Shown: positions 63,121 through 64,000 of the stretch, in pieces
Layout of the letters: the number at the start of each line of letters is the position of its first letter
Position numbering within the stretch: the first letter of the stretch is position 1
Origin: Planctomycetota bacterium
Lineage (GTDB): Bacteria > Planctomycetota > UBA1135 > JACQFD01
Length of the DNA: 64,000 nucleotides
Reading direction: 5' to 3'
NCBI GenBank assembly: GCA_016792805.1
Contig: JAEUHX010000058.1
Location: 1-64,000, forward strand
The notes under the pieces: model-generated
What the model saw: the letters and a program-made list of their open reading frames with translations, nothing else
What the model was told of the DNA's origin: nothing
Databases searched by the model: none
Translations under genes and position numbers: made by a program

Positions 63121-64000
63121 TTACTGAATCAACAGATCCAGGCCGCGGGACGAACTCAGTCCGAACGTCGACGGGGCGCAGGGGCCAAGCCATCCGTAGA
63201 CGAGGGAGGCGTAATAGTGCAATCCCGAGAAGACGGGATTGTTGGGAACCGTGATCGGCACCGAGCTATTGCCGGCGGCGTCCGTGGGGACGTCAAGCGT
63301 ATACAGCTCCGTCGAGAGGAACACATTGGTATGAATCTGGATCCCGACACCGAAGTAATCGAAGCCGGCGAGGTCCTGTGCATTACCGATGAGTCCGAGC
63401 GCCAGCGAGTTCGCCGGACCGCGGTTCGACTCGAGGTTGAACACATTGCCGACGCTCGGGGCCGGGTCTGCGCAGACGTTGTGCGGACCAAAGCAGCCCG
63501 GGGTGCCGACGCCGTAGCTCAGAGACGAGGGCAGGCTTGCGGGGCCGGTCGTCGTCACGTTGAACGACGCGGCACCCGTGCCCGCGTCGGCAGCCGCCAG
63601 CGTCGCCAGCACGGCGCTCGGCGCCGAATTGCTGTCGAAGGCGATGTTGTAAACCGTGTTCCAGCGCAGAGCGTTGCCGACCGGAGCCGTGAACACAATG
63701 GCCGCATCGGTCTGGGACATCGCCCAGTCATTGGCCGCATTTGTGTCGAGGTCGCGGAAGAAGAGGTTCGACACCGTCGTGCACGGCAGCGCGGGGATCG
63801 AGATCGATCCGACGCCGCGGTGATTGTCACGATTGTGAATCGCGTACTCGTAGTGGTACACGCCGGCCGTCGGACCGGTGACCTTGACTCCGATGTACAC
63901 ACGGCCATCGTCGGCGCCGTTCGTTCCCGACGTCACCGCGGCACCGCTCCATCGCTGGAGGATCGAGCCGGGCACCATCGCACCAATTGTCGAGAAGTTC
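63121..64000 (-). CDS. Secreted-type protein with shared C-terminal domain, 5' end off the window
   Basis: The frame is open through position 64000, and residues before the ATG at 63978 (N-F-S-T-I-G-A) read smoothly into it, so the gene is cut by the window edge. The visible N-terminal part (YIGVKVTGPTAGVYHYEYAI, then RDLDTNAANDWAMSQTD) is beta-rich and unassigned. The last ~133 residues (63124-63522) form the domain starting SYGVGTPGC shared with the FG-GAP and propeller proteins. It terminates at the hairpin at 63064-63098. Confidence 0.85.
   Translation of the reverse strand, partial: NFSTIGAMVPGSILQRWSGAAVTSGTNGADDGRVYIGVKVTGPTAGVYHYEYAIHNRDNHRGVGSISIPALPCTTVSNLFFRDLDTNAANDWAMSQTDAAIVFTAPVGNALRWNTVYNIAFDSNSAPSAVLATLAAADAGTGAASFNVTTTGPASLPSSLSYGVGTPGCFGPHNVCADPAPSVGNVFNLESNRGPANSLALGLIGNAQDLAGFDYFGVGIQIHTNVFLSTELYTLDVPTDAAGNSSVPITVPNNPVFSGLHYYASLVYGWLGPCAPSTFGLSSSRGLDLLIQ

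Overview
The window comes from a high-GC, Gram-negative-type bacterium. Lipoprotein and Sec signal peptides, secreted FG-GAP and beta-propeller/cytochrome c proteins, an ECF sigma factor and a hybrid propeller histidine kinase suggest a Planctomycetota- or Acidobacteriota-like lineage; this is inference and I cannot place it further. Many genes end in TGA, so the standard bacterial code applies.

Region 1 (1-13.1 kb) is an antiviral island. A CRISPR array (11 repeats visible, leader probably left of the window) is followed by a divergent SWIM zinc-finger + SNF2 helicase pair and a type III-B operon cmr1-cmr2-cmr3-cmr4-cmr5-cmr6 with overlapping genes. Cas10/Cmr2 lacks the N-terminal HD nuclease but keeps its GGDD cyclase motif. 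The operon ends with a CARF-RelE effector (Cami1-like), so the expected outcome of target RNA recognition is cyclic oligoadenylate signalling and ribosome-dependent mRNA cleavage. No cas1, cas2 or cas6 is in the window. A broken AbiEi-type antitoxin, a 14-bp palindrome and an AAA/DUF4143 ATPase close the island.

Region 2 (14.9-32.5 kb) is chromosomal: DUF1579, double VOC protein, di-heme oxidoreductase, Cdd1-like HhH protein coupled to a lipoprotein phosphoesterase, giant FG-GAP protein, GTP-type PEP carboxykinase, CHAD protein, dicarboxylate symporter and a propeller/cytochrome c protein. Intergenic DNA at 27.4-28.1 kb is unusually repetitive.

Region 3 (32.5-51.8 kb) has a membrane-fused spermidine-synthase-like protein, two tandem OPT transporters, a novel-looking YqcC-domain/repeat/basic-tail protein, a subtilase with a CBM48-like tail coupled to a serine beta-lactamase-like protein, an ECF sigma factor with an apparent double frameshift, and a 1327-aa hybrid sensor kinase.

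Region 4 (51.8-64 kb) is mostly minus strand: ferredoxin, thiD, a TIM-barrel protein, a hairpin and tandem-repeat tract, purB, VanZ-like, RsbW-like, nadC, a HhH protein, then a secreted TlpA-like thioredoxin whose first active-site Cys codon is TGA (candidate selenocysteine, W-U-G-P-C), an M20 peptidase and a NapH/CcoG-like ferredoxin. The window ends inside a secreted protein. Its C-terminal domain recurs in two other proteins of the window.
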